From NCBI GenBank assembly GCA_964654825.1, contig CAZZKG010000001.1:1-64000 (forward strand): 64,000 bases of DNA. Direction: 5' to 3'. The notes beneath the pieces are model-generated. The model ran no database searches. It was not told where the DNA came from and saw nothing but the letters and a program-made list of their open reading frames with translations. The translations under genes were made by a program, and so were the position numbers. The stretch is from CAZZKG01 sp964654825. Lineage in GTDB: Bacteria; Gemmatimonadota; CAZMKB01. Positions within the stretch are counted from its first letter, which is position 1. Every line of letters begins with the position of its first letter. Positions 63,211 to 64,000 of this stretch are shown piece by piece.

Positions 63211-64000
63211 TTAGAGATAAATGATAATACCCGCGGTCAATATCCACAGCAGCATGGTAATCATCAGCGGACGATCGCTCAACAATTCGGTCGTAGGATT
63301 ACCGCCGCCTTCCTTCTGGTGTATAAGGTAGAGATATCTGAAAATACCATAGAGGACAAACGGAACAGTGATTATCAAAGACCTCGTGTTGAATTTCGTT
63401 ACAGTTTCCTCCGCGACTGTGTATAACAGATATGAAACGACCATGGAAGCGGTTACAACAGAAATCATCTGGTCGAGAAAATATGGACTGTATTCTTCCA
63501 GGATTTGCCTGTGCTGTCTGGCTTCAGAATCAAGTATGACCAGTTCATGCCGTCTTTTCGAAAAAGCCAGAAAGAGTGCGAGGAGGATCGTACAAACGAG
63601 AAGCCATGAAGAAACCGAAACATCGATTATCTCTGCTCCACCATACACTCTCAGAAAAAATCCGGTCGCTACAATAAAAACATCCATGATGACGACATTC
63701 TTCAGGTGAAGAGAATAAGCCAAATTCATTAAAAAATATATGCAGGCGATAATACCGAATTCTCTATCGAGGTAGAAGGCGAGGGCTATCGAGATGATGA
63801 ACATAAAAACTGCAAACACATTCGCAGAAGCCACTTTCACCTGACCGGAAGCGATAGGCCTGAACCTCTTGATCGGGTGCATCTTATCCTTCTCGAGATC
63901 CATGACGTCGTTGAGGATATACACACAGCCCGAAAGAAAACAGAAACTTAAGAATGCGAGAATAGCCTTCAACACGAGGGGCGGGTTGAAAAGGTTCTCC
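63211..64000 (-). CDS. UbiA-family prenyltransferase (DPPR synthase-like), 5' end beyond the window
   Basis: The frame is open to the window edge; codons upstream of the GTG at 63975 still match the family (ENLFNPPLV), so the gene is truncated. The prenyl-substrate motif NDVMDLEKDKMHPIKRFRPIASG is the decaprenyl-phosphate phosphoribosyltransferase type, and a second Asp-rich stretch follows. About eight membrane segments. DPPR synthases add phosphoribose to a lipid carrier. Assignment among UbiA subfamilies is a best guess. Confidence 0.85.
   Translation of the reverse strand, partial: ENLFNPPLVLKAILAFLSFCFLSGCVYILNDVMDLEKDKMHPIKRFRPIASGQVKVASANVFAVFMFIISIALAFYLDREFGIIACIYFLMNLAYSLHLKNVVIMDVFIVATGFFLRVYGGAEIIDVSVSSWLLVCTILLALFLAFSKRRHELVILDSEARQHRQILEEYSPYFLDQMISVVTASMVVSYLLYTVAEETVTKFNTRSLIITVPFVLYGIFRYLYLIHQKEGGGNPTTELLSDRPLMITMLLWILTAGIIIYL

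Overview
The window is a bacterial chromosome segment with densely packed genes, many joined by 4-bp ATGA overlaps. It carries several secreted proteins that end in the same FlgD-like 'YPNPFNP ... SGxYFYRL ... RKM' C-terminal domain. That domain, together with VCBS/FG-GAP, BNR and beta-propeller proteins, a TreT/GH57 carbohydrate repertoire and a Gram-positive-like yggS-divIVA-dksA-lspA-rluD gene order, suggests an uncultured FCB-superphylum lineage (Krumholzibacteriota-, Eisenbacteria-, Latescibacterota- or Zixibacteria-like). This placement is inference; no rRNA gene is present. Two 100-N runs (36619-36718 and 58110-58209) show a draft or metagenome assembly.

Layout. 1-3.4 kb: end of a tRNA-Pro, acyP, apt, and a Tat-exported DUF362 protein overlapping a membrane polyferredoxin. 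3.4-8.7 kb: an osmotic-stress block with an MscS channel, a DUF5752-like protein, TreT, OtsB and OtsA. 8.8-14.3 kb: a secreted M14 carboxypeptidase, tRNA-Arg(CCT) and a secreted propeller protein. 14.4-17.7 kb: a TPR membrane protein, a GH57 glycosidase and a small zinc protein. 18.1-22.1 kb: a BNR-repeat protein, then an MNT/HEPN toxin-antitoxin pair bracketed by an 87-bp direct duplication of the BNR gene's 3' end. 22.1-26.1 kb: leuS (minus), then an NMN-adenylyltransferase-like gene overlapping a CDP-alcohol phosphatidyltransferase. 26.2-28.7 kb: a consensus promoter, two tiny ORFs, a nickel superoxide dismutase with a Sec signal peptide, and a C69 peptidase. 29.3-31.5 kb (minus): a secreted propeller/thioredoxin/FlgD protein interrupted by a single in-frame TGA exactly at the first redox cysteine (W-TGA-P-V-C), a strong selenocysteine candidate. 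31.7-34.5 kb: a LOG-family gene and an ACE-like M2 peptidase.

34.5-44.2 kb is a long minus-strand cluster: TIM-barrel isomerase, folB, folK, panB, panC, a truncated glmU, LytR_C protein, yggS, divIVA, punA, a dksA with a histone-H1-like repeat tail, lspA and rluD. 44.6-48.7 kb holds an orphan gene, a VCBS protein and a secreted gene broken by an IS4-family fragment. 48.9-61.1 kb runs on plus: truA-talC-htrA, purB-purC-psd-pssA-purF-ppdK and an NhaC-type antiporter. 61.1-64 kb on minus: a STAS protein, a second DUF362 protein and a UbiA prenyltransferase cut by the window edge.

The most interesting items are the putative selenoprotein, the NiSOD whose signal-peptidase site exposes the nickel-binding His1, the DksA with an unresolved 42-bp repeat tail, and the duplication-bracketed MNT/HEPN module.
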